A stretch of 64,000 nt of DNA, taken from Ambrosia x helenae (taxonomy: Eukaryota; Streptophyta; Magnoliopsida; Asterales; Asteraceae). Where the stretch lies: contig JAUTDX010000062.1 of the NCBI GenBank assembly GCA_030844895.1, positions 496,001-560,000 of the forward strand, read 5' to 3'. Below, in pieces: positions 46,407-58,037 of this stretch (positions are counted from its first letter, which is position 1; each line of letters opens with the position of its first letter). The notes beneath the pieces are model-generated. The model was not told the origin of the DNA and did no database searches. It worked only from the letters and a program-made list of their open reading frames with translations. Both the position numbers and the translations under genes were made by a program.

Positions 46407-49400
46407 TATCTTCCAGATTTCTTTGAACATAGAAGTCTTGAGTTGGTTCAGTTGTTCATTGGTGAGAGATCCTTGTTCAGGTTCAAGATGTTGAATTGTG
46501 ACCGTGCTGGTTCCCTGGGATGTTCCTGAGTGAGGGATGTTTTCTACTTCAGTGACCCTCAAGTGGGATTCTCTTCCTTCTTCTGCTTGCACCACATTAG
46601 GTATATCAAAGGTCGGTAAATGATGTTCAGTGATTACCTTAGTGTGCAGTTTATCAGTTATTGTCTTCTGTATTTGGTAAGCAAATGTTGAAGGATCCCT
46701 GAATTGTGTCAGCAGAGGCTTTTCTTTAATCACAAAACCTCCTTGTACTATTGTATTGCCTTCAAGCAATACCATCTTGAAATCAGTCTTTGTGATCCCT
46801 CTTGCTTCTTCTTGGTAGCAGGCTTTGATGTTGATTGTTTAGCACTAGAAGTTCTAACTACTGAAGTTGATACTTCAGAAGTTTTGCACTTCTCTGGATT
46901 TGCAGCCTTATCAGCCTTGAATCTTTTGTATGTGTCAAATAATGTGTCTTCTATCCATTTTGACACTAAGGCTTTTGAACCAAGTCCATTGGCTACCATT
47001 TCATCTATAACTTCAGCTCTCTTTGCCTTTCTGTCTTTTTCAGTGGCAATCTTATCAGCAACAAGTTGAGCTTTTCTTGTAAGCTCATCCATGGAGAGCC
47101 CTTTGAGTGAATAAGCCTTGGTTTTGCTGTTCTTGATAATGTAAGACATCAGTTGTTGTCTTTTGTCTTCCTCAGCAACTCTTTCAAGTGCAGCTTGTTT
47201 ATTCAACTCTTCTTCATATAATTTGAGTTTGTCATTTTAGCTCAAGTCATCCCTTGCTTCTAGGCTGTTCCAGATCTCATCTTCCTTGGCTTTCTTCTGT
47301 GCTGCAAGTAAACTCTTCTCCAGTAATTCTTTTGACATTGAGATGGGAGCAGGGTTTAATATAGGTATTTGAGTGGTTGCAGGCCTTGGAATAGGAGTTG
47401 GAATGTCTTCAATTGCCATAGAAGGCTCTTCAGTTGGAATATAGGAAGTGTTAACTACTGAAGGGTTGATGGAAGTATCAACCACTGAGGGATTGTCTTC
47501 AGTACTTTTAGAGTCTTCAGAAGTTTCTTCATTGAGGCCTTGGGATGTTTTAGCTTCAACTTCAGTCTCAGGAAGAAGCCTATCTTCATCTTCTAATTGT
47601 TTTTGGGCTTCCTCTTCCTCTTGTTGTTGTTGTAGAGCCACTTTTGCCTTTATCCTGGCTTCCAGTGACTCTCTTGGTTACTTAATCTTCTCCCCCTTTT
47701 TGGCTTCATCCACTTTTGGAAGCTTGACAGGTAGAGAAGTTCTACCAGATAACTTGGCAAGTTGTCTTGTGTTGTTGTCAATTTTCTTTGACAGCTCACT
47801 GAGTTTGTTGTTGATCACCTCAAATTGATTTTTGGTCTTCAACTCCCAAGAAGTTGAGAAGGATTTGAGGTGATTGGATATGAGGGTGTTCATCATCTGG
47901 AATAGGGGACCATCTGGGCTACATAGGTGGTTCAAGTCTATGCTAGATGACCCAGGGAATTGGGTACGCATTTTTAGTGTAGTGGGTGCTTTTGAGTGAT
48001 CTTCAGAGTGTACTAAAGATGCCACTTTAGGGGAATCAGGGTTCAAGTGGTCTTTAACCTGATCTGTTGTGACCAGCTTTTTGAGCTTAGAGACATCAGA
48101 TTCAGGATCTTCACTAGTAGCCGTCAATTCATGTTTTGTGGAGTTTGAATCATCATCCAAATTAATAGAATCATCTAAATCCCTGATGATATCCTCAATG
48201 AGGACATTATCAGTTGTATCATTAGCTGGGCCCAACCCAGTTGTCTCATGAACCTCTGTGTCTTGGTTCTAAGGATTTCCTACCTCAGGCATAAAGCCTT
48301 CATCATTAGTTGCCATAAATGAGGTCTTAACTATGTTACTTCTCTCCTCAGATCAACCACTGGATGGTAAATGAGTAGTAGCAGCCTCAAATGTACCTAA
48401 AGTCTCTAAGTTTAGGCTTAGAAACCTTGGTTCATCCTCATCTCTAGGGATAGGGCTAATAACATCCACATCCATGTCAAGTTCTGATGGTATTTCCCCT
48501 GTTTGATGTGGTTGTTGGGGAATGACATGTTCTGATGGGATTGTCTTTTTTAGCCTAGAGAAAAGTTTGGCAATTTCAATGGTTGTGTGAGATGTTTCAA
48601 CTTCAGTAGTTTGTGGTAAAGGGTCAGCAGTTTCAAAGGATGGATCAGTAGTTATGGTCTTTTTAAATTTCTCCCTTTGAAAAATAATGGTAATGGGTGC
48701 TCTTTTGGGGGTTTGAGATGAATGAGACTAAGAGGATGTTTCAGTCACATCTTTGACAAGTGCAGATTGCACATTAGCAGTTTCAGGCATCTCAATTTCC
48801 TGAACTGCCTTTCTTTTAGGGTTGGTGGGTTTGGGTTTTTGTTGTTTGGTTTTCTTGGCCTTTTTAGGTGAGGGTTTGGAAGATGGTGGTTCCATGGGGA
48901 CTGTTTGTTGTTCCCCTTGGTCATCTTCTGGCAAGGCAGCCGGTTTGTTATGCCTTGAGTATGCTTGTGAGGTTAATGGTTTTAAAACAATTGTTTTTCT
49001 CACAAGCACCTCATCTCCAAGTTCTTTAATTATGTATTGCATTATGAACCTTGGATACAACAAAAAATTCTTTTTAGAATTTTGGTGACGCAACACCAAC
49101 TCATTAAAGAAAAGTGCTGATGCCCTGAATTTTGTTTCATTCACAATGGAATGAAAAATAGGTTGAAAAGTAGAGGGCATCTGATCATAAGATCCAGTTT
49201 TTAGACTTAAGCACATGATTATGTAATGAAACAAAAGTTTATATTTTGGTTCAAAAAAATTCTTAAAAATTTTTGCATGTGAGAGAGTACCTTGGTAACC
49301 ACACTCTGTCATGGTAAAATGGATTGCAGAGTTGGGAAAATGATCTGGTGCCTCAGCATCATCCAGACCCTATCTTATTCCCAATGTAGCCGGTGTGATT

Positions 49401-49639
49401 GCCATTACTTTCCCTTGGATGGTTGAATTTAGGGAAATAATCTGGTCATTAACTGTCACCGTCTCGGCGTTTGCCCAGAACTCATTAAGAGTTTCAGTAT
49501 GTAGAGGAGGATCAATGGTGAAAGCAGTGAAGTATTGAGATTGGACGACTAAATCAATGATTTCATCGTATTGGGACCAGGCTTCATCTTTCTCAAAGTA
49601 GCCTCTTTGATTGTGTCCTTGTTTTAGTACTAGAGCCAT
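46407..49639 (-). pseudogene. copia-B accessory ORF (in place of pol)
   Basis: Starts at ATG 49639 (MALVLKQGHNQRGYFEKDEA) and continues leftward in pieces: 49639-49370, 49312-48728, 48235-47678, 47641-47237, 47206-46748 and 46775-46407. It probably ran on past the solo LTR to a stop near 45440. The N-terminal part has TLNEFWANAETVTVN, a YQGTLSHAKIFKNFFEPKYK stretch and LLYPRFIMQYIIKEL, a pattern I know from accessory proteins of Asteraceae copia-related elements. The C-terminal part is Ser/Glu/Lys-rich and coiled-coil-like, with KKAKKTKQQKPKP. No protease, integrase, RT or RNase H motif is seen. Several stops and frameshifts. Function unknown. Confidence 0.65.
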
Positions 49640-49822
49640 GTGGTTTGTGTGTGTGTGAATCGAACGGTGTTCTTTGTTTGTTTACAGGGGAGGGTTTGAG
49701 AGTGTTTTTGTGAGAGGAGGGAATTTTGCTTTTTGAAAGGATAAGTGATGGAAAAGGTGTTTATCAGAAGTTTATAACCGCCCTAGGTCAAACTTCTGAA
49801 ATGTGAAATGTCTGATTTACCC

Positions 49823-51279
49823 TTATTGACAAAACTGCTGACAAAACTGCTGATGATCAGGTTCTCCCCAGTTGATGTCAAACATTTTGTTGTCTGCATC
49901 AGGATTGCACTCAGTTGTGTCAAAAGGAAGACTGCTCCAGTCAACATACCCTGAAGTAAAAAGACTTTGTTGTGAGGGTTGTTGAGTTTGTGGAGGTTGT
50001 TGAGCAGCTGGAATGGAAGGCATTGGTTGTTGGCTCTGTATTTGTTGAGCAGGCATCTGTACATATTGTATTTGTGGCACATATTGGATTTGTGGAGCTT
50101 GTGCCTGTACAAAATGTGCACTTCCCTGTGTTCCATTATTCCTATTATAACTAGGGTTAAACTGATTTCCGGACTATGGATGGTTATAGCTAGAGCTTCT
50201 ACACTTTCTAGAAAAGTGTCCCAACTTCTGACACTTGTGACATCTAAGTTTAGATTTGTCAAAACCAACTTTTGTTGAACTATTCAGTCCTGGAAATTTC
50301 CTTCCTGACCTTTTGTAAAATTTGTTAATTTTTATACTTAACATGGTGTAAATTTCCTTCCTGGCCTTTTGGTGTAAAATGTCCATTTCATCCAAGTCAT
50401 CGTTGCTAAAGTTTTTAAATCATCCATGATAAAACACATGTTATCAGCAGTTTGACTATTTTCATCATTGTCATAAGCTGGATATGATCTTTCTAATGAG
50501 ATCCCAGAAGTTATGTCAATGTGGTCAAAAGATCCAAAATTATTTGAACAAGAAGGTGAGTCTTGTCCTAAAAGTGTTGTACTACCTGGTACATAGTCAT
50601 CAGCTGTTTTGCCAGAATTTTGTAACCTTTTCTTTTGATCAATTTCTCTTTCAAAAGTTAGCAATCTCCCATGTAATTTTGTAAGAGTGAGGGAGTTAAA
50701 GTCTGGTGTAGATCTGAGGACTATAGAGTAAGTTTCCCATTTTTCTGGTATTGACCTTAAAAATCTATGAAGCATAGATACATTTGTGTAGGTCTGACAA
50801 TTTAATTTCAACTCAAAAATTAATGAGGAGAATCTTTCAAACTGTTGTGTCAAAGTTTCCCCATTAATATGAGTAAGTGTTTCATATTGCTGAGCCAGGA
50901 TTTCTCTGGTGTTGGCAATCACCTCTTCAGTTCCTCCAAACTGCTCTTTTAGGCAGTCCCAAAGCTCTTTGGTACATTCACAATGTAAAAGTCCAGAGTA
51001 GATTTCATTTGGGAGTGCCATTGCCAACATAGAAAAAGCCTTGGCATCAAGCACAAGTTTAAGGAAATCTTCATCTGTGTAGTCTTTTGGGTCTTTTGGT
51101 ATTTCCACTTTAGTTTCAAGGTTTATATTTACTGGTTTGTGAGGACCATACATCACAGATCTTCAACAACTAGTGTTGGTATGAGACAGAGTATGGGCCA
51201 TCCTTTTTTGCCATATGTTATATTCTGAACGAACAAGCATAGCAGGCTTATTGGCAGATCCAGTATTATGAGGATCCAT
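49823..51279 (-). pseudogene. copia-B gag
   Basis: On minus, ATG 51279 begins MDPHNTGSANKPAMLVRSEY (a copia gag N-terminus). A stop or shift follows near 51170, then the UBN2-type gag domain from 51156 (ECTKELWDCLKEQFGG, LTQQFERFSSLIFELKL, RFLRSIPEKWETYSIVLRST). A CCHC zinc knuckle CHKCQKLGHFSRKC lies near 50250-50210. The C-terminus is Gln/Pro-rich (to 49823). Frame changes near 50400 and 50180. It would package RNA in virus-like particles if intact. Confidence 0.85.
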
Positions 51280-51419
51280 TTTTTAGAATATTGATTTGTC
51301 AAGTTTCTCTCAAAGTGATGGATGTTGAAAAAGTGAACTTTTATCCTTTCTTGAATATCAATAAAAGCCTGTGTCTGATTCTCAATTTGTTAGATTTATA
51401 TTTGATCAGATAAACCAGT

Positions 51420-51431
51420 GCTTTGATACCA
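51420..51431 (-). other. copia-B primer-binding site (tRNA-Met)
   Basis: On minus TGGTATCAAAGC, two bases after the LTR end CCAACA. One change from the common TGGTATCAGAGC. Confidence 0.88.
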
Positions 51432-51433
51432 AT

Positions 51434-51614
51434 TGTTGGATCAATTAGCTCTTTATCAGTTGTTTGCTTATGAACACTTATGTGTTTTGCAAGTTAATCA
51501 AAGCAGTTTGCACAACGGAATAAGTTGTAAAGTTTCACTTTCAACAGGAGTTATTACTCCCCTGGATGTAATGAACAAAAGACGGATAATGAGAATCTAA
51601 GCAATTGAATGTAT
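51434..51614 (-). mobile_element. copia-B 5' LTR, right half
   Basis: On minus: ATACATTCAATTGC...GATCCAACA, then the primer site. It lines up with 57849-58037 on plus. ATACA at 51610-51614 (minus) is the duplication flanking the gypsy 3' LTR. Confidence 0.88.
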
Positions 51615-52721
51615 TGTTTTGGTCAAAAATTACCTAGTAGAGATAATTTTGTATTCCAATTAGTAAAAGTGAGGTAGAGTGCTAAATGTGTAAAAATATG
51701 TTAAACAGTCAGTTATATTCTGAAAATGGTGTATCAGGATGTTAAAGAAGTAAAAATATGACAACTATGCTCGGGATGGCTTAGGTTAGCTTCGGGATGG
51801 ACAGTTATATCCTCAGGATGGAACTATTTGTAATGAAGAAATAAAGTAGTAAACACAAAGAACAACACATGATCTACGAGGAAAGCCCTTGATCAGTTGT
51901 AGATCACCGACATAAAACCTCGGGAGGAGTCTAGGCCCCTGCCTTGTTTGTTAATATTAATTGGGTAAAAAGATACAACTTTGGATGAGCAAATGGACGA
52001 GTGTACTAAAATTACAATGATTGAGTGAGTGTTTCTAATCAGCTAAGTGTTTTTGTGTAGCTATAGTGTGAGCAATGTGTCCTATACTCGTCCAATATTC
52101 CCATTTATATTGTACAAGAAGTAAATAAGAGATCCCACATAATCTGCTAGTTAGACATGTTCTTTGATGGCTTCAGGTGACCGTTATAGCTGTTTCTACT
52201 GAATATAACCGTTGTAGCAGCTGTTTCAACTTAATATAGTTGTTGGTTAACTGTTTCCATGTTTTTCTCCTTCCATTAATGCTCGTCGGTTACAAGTTTG
52301 ACCTCTTCTTTGATGGTGGACTTGTTCTACACGCATAGGTCTTCAATGATCTGCTCCTTTGTCTTAAATGAGTCAATATAGCTGTTAGGGAGGAGTTACA
52401 AGCCTTAATATTGATTAAGTGTACCTGCAATAATATCATAATAAGATAATTCGTTAGTCCATCCTCAGGATGCACAGAGGTGAGAACACTGTTACATCCT
52501 GAACCCTGTTTAGTCCTTTAGCATCATGAGGATGTTACTCAGAGAATATGAGGTAAAATCATCCTGCATTCATATAACAATAAGATATTTCATTAGTCTA
52601 TCCCCAGGATGTACATAGGTCAGAATGTTGTTACATCCTGAAGCCTGACCAGTCCTTCAGTATCCTGAGGATTCTACAGAAAATATAGGTTAGTGCTATC
52701 CTAAAGATTTCACCCACAACA
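51615..52721 (-). mobile_element. Tat-type gypsy 3' LTR (1,107 bp)
   Basis: On minus TGTTGTGGGTGAAATC...GACCAAAACA, followed by ATACA. It pairs with the plus LTR at 40509-41617 (1,109 bp). The purine-rich ATTTTTGGGGACAATT just before it on minus is a likely polypurine tract. Confidence 0.9.
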
Positions 52722-53010
52722 ATTGTCCCCAAAAATATGTTACCGTAAATATCTTAACGGTTATAATATTTTTAATTCTGATGCTTATCTTCTGAGGATG
52801 ATTAGACATTTGATAGGATATCAACAACTATATTTTGGTCGATGGTTTAGGGATGACCATTACACCTTATCACCTTTCACCGTCTATATCTAGATTTCAA
52901 TCCTTCCTTTATAATCACAACAGGATTATCAGAAAGGTTATTTCTTCTTTCCTCTCTGCTTTTCTCAGTTTTTACCAATCTTCGAACTTTTTGTACAAAG
53001 AATTCTCAGG
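52722..53010 (-). other. gypsy 3' untranslated region and polypurine tract
   Basis: Non-coding stretch between the antisense ORF start and the 3' LTR. Nothing else seen. Confidence 0.5.
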
Positions 53011-54384
53011 ATGAGTAAAAAATCATCAAGGGCTGCAGGAAGTATAGGAATCCATAAGGACTTTATACAACAGAACCTGTTACAAGATCCTGCAAACGAA
53101 GTATGTACATTCATAGACAAAGATATCCTTTCTATGAATTACTCACGGGCTTTCTCTGAATTAACTATGTTCCGACCATATGACCAGAATGCGAAGTCTG
53201 ATTTTGCATCCTTTATATGGATCTGCTTCTTGTACCTGCTTTTCCACCTGTGTTTAAGATATCCATTCTCCCGTTCATCAAAGAATTCTTTGATATAACT
53301 AGGATGGCCTATGCCCAGGCTATGCCTGAGGTTTGGAGGATCCTAATGGTCTGTAATAAGATCATCGAGAATCATAGTATCAATCTTCAGATTGGTGACC
53401 TGTCTTACCTGTATAAGTTGAAAACTCATTGTTCCAACCGTTATGTTCTTCAGCTTACAAAGATCCTCATTTCCTGTTACATCCTAAGGATGTTTTTCTC
53501 TTGTTATGTGTACCTGTCTAAACCTGTATTTCTTTACTATTTTCAGCAAAGAAATCCACCTTTTTCGACCTTGAGATATTGACAGTCAGGATGTCAAGAC
53601 AGCCAAGATCACTTCACTATCTAGCTCCAAGATGACTAGCCCTCCTCCTCTACTAAGTCAAGGGCACCTGCATCCTTTAAGAAGAAGAAGACTGCTAATG
53701 CCTCTACCTCAGCCTGAGAGACTACTCCTTTGAGGATGTCTTGGGCAAGATTTCCCAGTTCACTCTTCAGGTATGATGCTATCATGAAGATGGCATAACA
53801 TATTTATACAAATATTAAAGATAAAATACTTACCTGTTCTTTGTCTCTTGTAGGGACATGAATATCTGCTGAAGTCCCTGGATGAAGTAGCCAAGGAGAT
53901 GAATGACACCAAGGCCAACCTGGAAGATATGAAGAAGATTGCTCAAGAAAAGAGCAAACATCTTGAGAAAGAGTTGGGCAAGGTGAAGAATGAGTTGAAA
54001 CTGGTGAAATGTAAGCAGGTTAAGGCTTTGTTGGGGCATGGATAGGAGATGGAGGAGTATAGGCAAAGGCTCATGACATCTGTCACGATTTCTGTTCTCC
54101 AGGCTAGGGTAAGGGTTGCATTGCGGGCTAAGGATCCTGACTTCAAACAAGAAGACTGGGATGTTGAGGCATGGCAGGAGAAGATCAGGAGTTTGGGTGA
54201 TAAAGAGGTGGTTTATGAGCCTATCCCTGATGTTGATCCTGAGGATGCACCCAAGGAGCTTGAGGATGCAAAGGTGAAGGAAGCTGAAGCTAAGGTGGAT
54301 GAGGTGGTGAAGGATATAATGATTAGGCTGGAACCTACTTTTTTAGAATATTTGTGGTTGTTTATGATAGTAGTTTGTGGTTGA
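53011..54384 (+). pseudogene. antisense ORF of the Tat element (putative gypsy-type transposon protein)
   Basis: Lies between integrase and 3' LTR but runs opposite to pol. Such an extra antisense ORF is a known trait of the Tat lineage (Retand-like elements). It starts MSKKSSRAAGSIGIHKDFIQ (53011). It continues with frame changes through PAFPPVFKISILPFIKEFFD (53217 on), then a long coiled coil (53850-54040: KSLDEVAKEMNDTKANLEDM, EKSKHLEKELGKVKNEL). It ends with an acidic tail (EPIPDVDPEDAPKELEDAKV) and a stop at 54382-54384. A stop at about 54043 (ATAG) and shifts at 53290-53330 and 53580-53830 break it, unless introns explain some. Function in the element is unknown. Confidence 0.65.
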
Positions 54385-54449
54385 ACGAAAACAATTTACT
54401 TTTTTATGCTTGTATAGATAATGAAAGAGTTGGGGTGGAGGGATCTTGG

Positions 54450-55350
54450 TTTCAAGACGAAGCCCCAAATCTTTTATTTGACCTGGACCATAGATGATGA
54501 CCCCTGGTGGATGGGTCCTGTTTTTGGATGAAGCCAGGGGTTGACATCAAATTTTGACTATGATGCCTTAATAATATATGGTAACAATCTTTTGACGCTA
54601 TCATCTTTGTGTTCTTTATTTCCCTTGACATTCTACAAACATTAGCAAACACTTAGGATATAAAGGAATGACCAAAAATAATACCTTTTGTATTTTTTTT
54701 TTGTTGAATAATTCTTCTGATCTTGCCACATTCTTCATAAGTCCTTCTCATCGTCAGGATGGTCTTCATTATCCTGAGGATGTCCCCAGTTTCTTCTTCA
54801 TCCTTGGGATGGTCTTGCATCCTGAGTATGTCCCTAGTGTAATATCTTTAGTACAGACTTTAAGTCTATAATCCTTTGTAAGAAAGAATTGAATCTTAAG
54901 AAGATCCTGTAAAGGAAAACTTTGTTATTATACTGGTGACTTAGGCCTTTGGTTTAACTGGGATCAAACCCCTTTGAAATAATCCTGGTGACAAGACTAA
55001 TATGTAACATCTTGAGAATAACTGGCGACAAGGCCTTTAGTAATAACTGGCGACAAGGCCCTTAGGAATAACTGGCCACAAGGCCCAAAGAGACGTTGAA
55101 AAACGTCTAACCATTTGAGACATTGAAAAATGTCTAAACCTTAAGAGCTCCATCGTATATCTCAAAGATAATGAAATTGTCAGCCACTTTTACATGGACT
55201 GGTTCCACCATCCCGAGAATATACATGGGCATCATGCGCTCCAGGCGAGGGTTGCTAACCCAATGTGAAAGGTGAAAACCTTTAAACCTTAGGAAGGTGT
55301 CGGACACCTTAACGGACGAGAGGGTGGCCAACCCCCTAGTCTTCTAAGCA
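54450..55350. other. non-coding region between antisense ORF and integrase
   Basis: Contains repeats AACTGGCGACAAGGCC (three copies near 55020-55085) and ATCCTGAGGAT-type palindromes. No coding signal. Confidence 0.5.
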
Positions 55351-55358
55351 TTCCATCT

Positions 55359-56084
55359 TCAGGATGGTACTGCAAAATTCTCAGGATGGACTATTTCTAT
55401 ACCATGTTTAGTAAAAATATAATCGATTGAAATAGATAAAGGATAAGTACTTACATATGGAGATGATTCATCTCTGTCAGCATTCACCTTTGTCTTACCG
55501 GTAATTCGAACCATGGTTTCTCTTCCAAAGAGATCAGTCACTTGAGTCTTCATATATGATAGCATTTTAAGTGAATTGCATTCCAGGATCTTGGTAGAAT
55601 TTCGTCTTCCATAGTCATAATCGATCAAGTAGGGTCCTTCCTACTTATTAGGAGCTATCTTCCCATCACTTGGCTTGGTGGTATTTTGAAAGGCTTTTCT
55701 TAAGACCAAATCTCCCACCTGGAATCTTCTTATCCTTATATTCTTGTTTTGGTTATCCTTTGTTGATAAGGTGCCATCCTTAATCTGGCTGTATCCCTAA
55801 CTTCATCCACTGTTTCAAGATCTTGAAGCAATACTTCTGAATTGGTAGTTGCATCGTGAAGATATCTTCTTGCTGTAGGCATTACCATCTTGGTTGGGAG
55901 CATGGCTTATATTCCAAAGACCAAGGTGAAAGGTGTTCGGCCAGTTGCATTCTTGAAAGTGGTTTTCCTCTGCCCATTTTCGTTTCTTTTCTCCAAGCCT
56001 CTTATTCAAGTTGTTGATGATGATCTTATTAGAGGATTCTGTTTGTCCATTAGCTTGAGGATGGACAGGTGTTGATGTTATCAT
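55359..56084 (-). pseudogene. Tat gypsy integrase, C-terminal half
   Basis: On minus, begins MITSTPVHPQANGQTESSNK, which contains the last part of the integrase core (HPQANGQTE includes the catalytic Glu). Then comes IINNLNKRLGEKKRKWAEE and, in another frame, the C-terminal GPYLIDYDYGRRNSTKIL. The zinc finger and the two core Asp residues are missing: the sequence just upstream (56085-56158) is a GGATGCACAGTGTTATCCTC repeat. So the integrase cannot work. Confidence 0.8.
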
Positions 56085-56158
56085 TTTGATTCTGAGTAGT
56101 TAGAACAGTGTTATCCTTAGGATGTACAGTGCTATCTTCAGGATGCACAGTGTTATCC

Positions 56159-56700
56159 TCAGGATGCAGTTCTACAGTAGGTGACTTCAGGATGTAGTTC
56201 TAAATTTGCCAAGGCATCAGCTTCAACATTTTCATCCCTAGGTACCTCTGTTAATGTAAATTTTCCAAAACAAGATGCTAATTTCTTGACTATTTCAAGA
56301 TATTCAGCTAGTTTTTTACCTTTGACTGCATAAGATCCGTTAAAATGGTTAGCAATTAATAAGGAATCAACAAACAATTCTAAATTTGAAACATGCATAT
56401 CCTTAGCAAGTTGTAAACCAGCAATGAAAGCTTCATATTCAACTTCATTATTGGTTGTTTGAAATGCACATCTAATCGCATGGGGTATTTTGTTCCCTTA
56501 TGGCGATTTTAGTAGTAATCCTAACCTTGTGCCTCTCATATTTGAAGCACCATCATTATATAAAATCCATTTTCCCAAGTTTTCATTTACTTGTTATACT
56601 TCTTTTTCAACTTCACTTAGGATGTTACTACTGAAATCAGCCACAAAATCGGCTAGAGCCTGTGATTTGATTGTATTTCCAAGCTCATATACCAAGTCAA
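56159..56700 (-). pseudogene. Tat gypsy RNase H
   Basis: On minus: WILYNDGASN with the first Asp, NNEAEYEAFIAGLQLAKDM with Glu, LELFVDSLLIANHFNGSYAV with Asp, and PRDENVEADALANL with the last Asp. All four acidic residues are present, but stops interrupt the frame (for example near 56500 and 56595). Confidence 0.8.
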
Positions 56701-56719
56701 AAGCACTTAATTTCACTGA

Positions 56720-57420
56720 CTATTTTGCCATTCTTCCTAACATTTCTGGTTTTCTAAGCACATTTTTAATAGGGTAATTAGTTTGAACATGTATCCTATG
56801 TGTTTCAAAATAATGCCTTAACTTGGTAGATGCCATAATCAAAGCTAACATTAGTTTTTTAAGATGAGAATACCTGGTTTCAACATCCAATAGAGTTTTA
56901 CTTACATAATAGACAAGATGCTGTTGACCTTCGAAGTCTTTTACTAGGACTGGACTTATTGCATTCCCAGAAACTGCAAGGTATAACTTGAGAGGTTCGC
57001 CATCCTCAGGTTTCATAAGGAGTGGAGCTGCTGCAAGATATTCTTTCAATATTTTCAATGCATCCTCGTGATTTTGTCCCCAGTCGTATTTGTTGTTCTT
57101 CTTTAGGATGTCATAGAACTCCTTGCATTTTTCTGAGGACTTTAAGATGAATCCGTTCAGAGCTGCTATCCTACCAGTCAATCCTTGTACACCCTTGACA
57201 TTTGTTGGAGCATCCAGGATGTCAAAGGCTCCTTTGAGATCCTGAAGATGGTCTTCAGCTTTCTTGGACTTCACTACCATTCCATTATGCCCCCAGTATT
57301 TTCTTTGAACATCATGTTAACCAACCTTTGTTATGTTGCTCCTGCATTAAAAATGAAATTCGAGATTGTTCAATATAGTTAGGAATGTTCTTACCGATCT
57401 GCACAGTGATATCCTTGTTG
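56720..57420 (-). pseudogene. Tat gypsy reverse transcriptase with internal deletions
   Basis: On minus, GKNIPNYIEQSRISFL (about 57420-57350) jumps directly to AGATYQRL-like sequence. About 484 bases present in copy 2 are missing, including the DYTDLNKACPK part. The junction (57341-57348) is AATGCAGG, which copy 2 has at both deletion ends. A second deletion joins FDILDA to NVKGVQGLTGRIAALNGF. The RNase H linker DGEPLKLYLAVSGNAISPVL and YPIKNVLRKPEMLGRMAK follow. The catalytic YxDD region is destroyed. Confidence 0.85.
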
Positions 57421-57521
57421 TTTTCATCGAGGCAGACTGATTTGACATCTTGGTCAGAATGTGCTTTGACATCCTGAGGATGGCACTATGCATCTTGCTT
57501 TAACTGTTATGCTTGTTTCGA

Positions 57522-57848
57522 CTAGGATGAAGTCTTCATTGATGTTGTGTAGCAATCCTTTGCTTCTTGCTGGTCACTGTTGACTTTGTTGACTCCCCAT
57601 GGAGTTGGTAGCTTTACACATTGGTGATATGTCGATGGTACTGCTTTCATGTCATGTATCCAAGGTCTCCCTAGGATAACATTATAGCAGGATAGAGAAT
57701 CTATCACACAAAATCTCTGGATAGAATTCACTCCCTCTACATATACCGGTAGCTTTATATCACCCACTATACTCTTAGTTTCTCCACTAAAGCCAACCAG
57801 GACTGACGATCTGGAAACTATTTCAGATTCTGGGATATTCATTCTTTT
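57522..57848 (-). pseudogene. Tat gypsy protease, C-terminal part
   Basis: On minus the frame starts at KRMNIPESEIVSRSSVLVGF and runs through VYVEGVNSIQRFCVIDSLSC, with the VILGRPWIHDMKAVPS protease motif. Its missing upstream residues (..VDGAHSVNIIQLE) are at 43702 on plus. Only about 6 bases (CCTTAA in copy 2) are unaccounted for between the two pieces. Confidence 0.85.
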
Positions 57849-58037
57849 ATTATCATATACATTCAATTGTTTAGATTCTCATTAACTGTCTTTAGTTCAT
57901 TACATCCAGGGGAGTAATAACTCCTGTTGAAAGTGAAACTTTACAACTTATTACGTTGTGCAAACTGCTTTGATTAACTTGCAAAACACATAAGTGTTCA
58001 TAAGCAAACAACTAATAAAGAGCCAATTGATCCAACA
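57849..58037 (+). mobile_element. copia-B 3' LTR, right half
   Basis: Plus: TATCATATACATTCAATTG...GATCCAACA. It covers the ATACA site uninterrupted, unlike the 5' LTR. It ends at CCAACA and is followed by gypsy gag sequence beginning CCTGCTAACC, so copia-B sits in a second Tat gag. Confidence 0.85.

Noticed and set aside
46704..49088. Plus-strand open frames here (for example 46704-47069 and 47448-47828)
   Set aside because: They are antisense shadows of the copia accessory ORF, whose protein pattern is on minus.
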